Source: Chromatiaceae bacterium (GTDB lineage Bacteria; Pseudomonadota; Gammaproteobacteria; Chromatiales; Chromatiaceae). Taken from it: a stretch of DNA of 36,833 nt. The stretch covers positions 1 to 36,833 of the forward strand of contig JACDZG010000074.1 in NCBI GenBank assembly GCA_013426805.1, read 5' to 3'. Positions within the stretch are counted from its first letter, which is position 1; the number at the start of each line of letters is the position of its first letter. A program made the translations under genes and the position numbers. This document shows positions 36,579 to 36,833 of the stretch, in pieces. A model generated the notes under the pieces. That model made no database searches. It was not told the DNA's origin and saw only the letters and a program-made list of their open reading frames with translations.

Positions 36579-36634
36579 GGAGTCCAAGGCTTCGGCCTTG
36601 GCGCGCGTTAACCAAGGCTGAAGCCTTGGACTCC
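36579..36634. repeat. 56-bp inverted repeat with nested hairpins
   Basis: Two 23-base arms (36579-36601 and 36612-36634) match at 22 of 23 pairs around a 10-base centre. Each arm also folds alone: CCAAGGC-TTCG-GCCTTGG on the left, with a stable UUCG-type loop, and CCAAGGC-TGAA-GCCTTGG on the right. It is non-coding and lies just after the glcB hairpin. The form fits a REP/BIME or a small non-autonomous element. Confidence 0.7.
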
Positions 36635-36833
36635 AACCTGTTGGGTATATGCATCCCGGGAAATCACCTAAGGCGATTGCCGGATCGCGGCTTCACTCAG
36701 CATCGTTATGTCTACCATTGCCCGCTCGACGCTTGAGTTCGTCGATGAATCGCTTGGCCCAACCCGAGGCGTCGGTCACCCTAGCAGCCTGTCGGACTTA
36801 GCCCCTAGGATTAGGGTAGGAGTCAACATCAAG
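36635..36833. other. Right edge: ORF remnant and possible insertion-sequence end
   Basis: On the minus strand an open stretch from 36797 to the stop at 36693 reads VTDASGWAKRFIDELKRR and then a short polar end. It looks like the C-terminus of a gene whose front is missing, since the frame is closed by a stop at 36798-36800. That break lies at AGCAGCCTGTCGGACTTA, which resembles an insertion-sequence terminus, but the window ends before this can be tested. Confidence 0.3.

Overview
The window is about 36.8 kb of GC-rich chromosomal DNA. It most resembles a gammaproteobacterium, possibly a purple sulfur bacterium of the Chromatiaceae. This is inferred from the gene order nadB / rpoE-rseA-rseB-mucD-lepA-lepB-DUF4845-rnc-era-recO-pdxJ, from the ExeA/ExeB-type pair gspA-gspB, and from protein style. 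No rRNA, tRNA or CRISPR array was seen.

Region 1 (1-1194) has no convincing protein gene. It holds an ORF-less group II intron on the minus strand (285-1072). The intron ends can be set to the base because it split one of two adjacent copies of a 31-bp repeat, and the other copy is still intact at 1086-1116.

Region 2 (1195-11234, minus) is the most unusual part. It is a tight three-gene operon of overlapping genes: a 2206-residue protein with beta-propeller-like repeats, a beta-sandwich-like segment and a C-terminal P-loop ATPase with a winged-helix-like end; a 373-residue protein with a symmetrical cysteine cluster; and a 771-residue P-loop NTPase with four membrane segments between Walker A and Walker B. 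I recognise no named system. The architecture suggests NTP-dependent sensing or signalling, possibly defence. A 108-bp MITE-like inverted repeat lies upstream (11615-11722).

Region 3 (11777-24066, minus) is mostly housekeeping. It has a DUF1289 gene after a GlgC-like gene whose substrate and catalytic motifs are altered, then (in transcription order) rpoE, rseA, rseB, mucD, lepA, lepB, DUF4845, rnc, era, recO and pdxJ. This links the envelope stress regulon to protein export and RNA/ribosome maturation. nadB is divergent from rpoE.

Region 4 (25973-30826) has two tandem paralogues of unknown function, a conserved hypothetical gene convergent with a Nei/Fpg DNA glycosylase, a clear minus-strand terminator with no gene in front of it (possible small RNA), and an HPF/RaiA-type ribosome hibernation gene.

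Region 5 (30929-36833) has gspA-gspB (minus), then glcB (malate synthase G, plus) with a strong 3' hairpin, a large 56-bp inverted repeat, and at the edge a short ORF remnant beside a possible insertion-sequence end.
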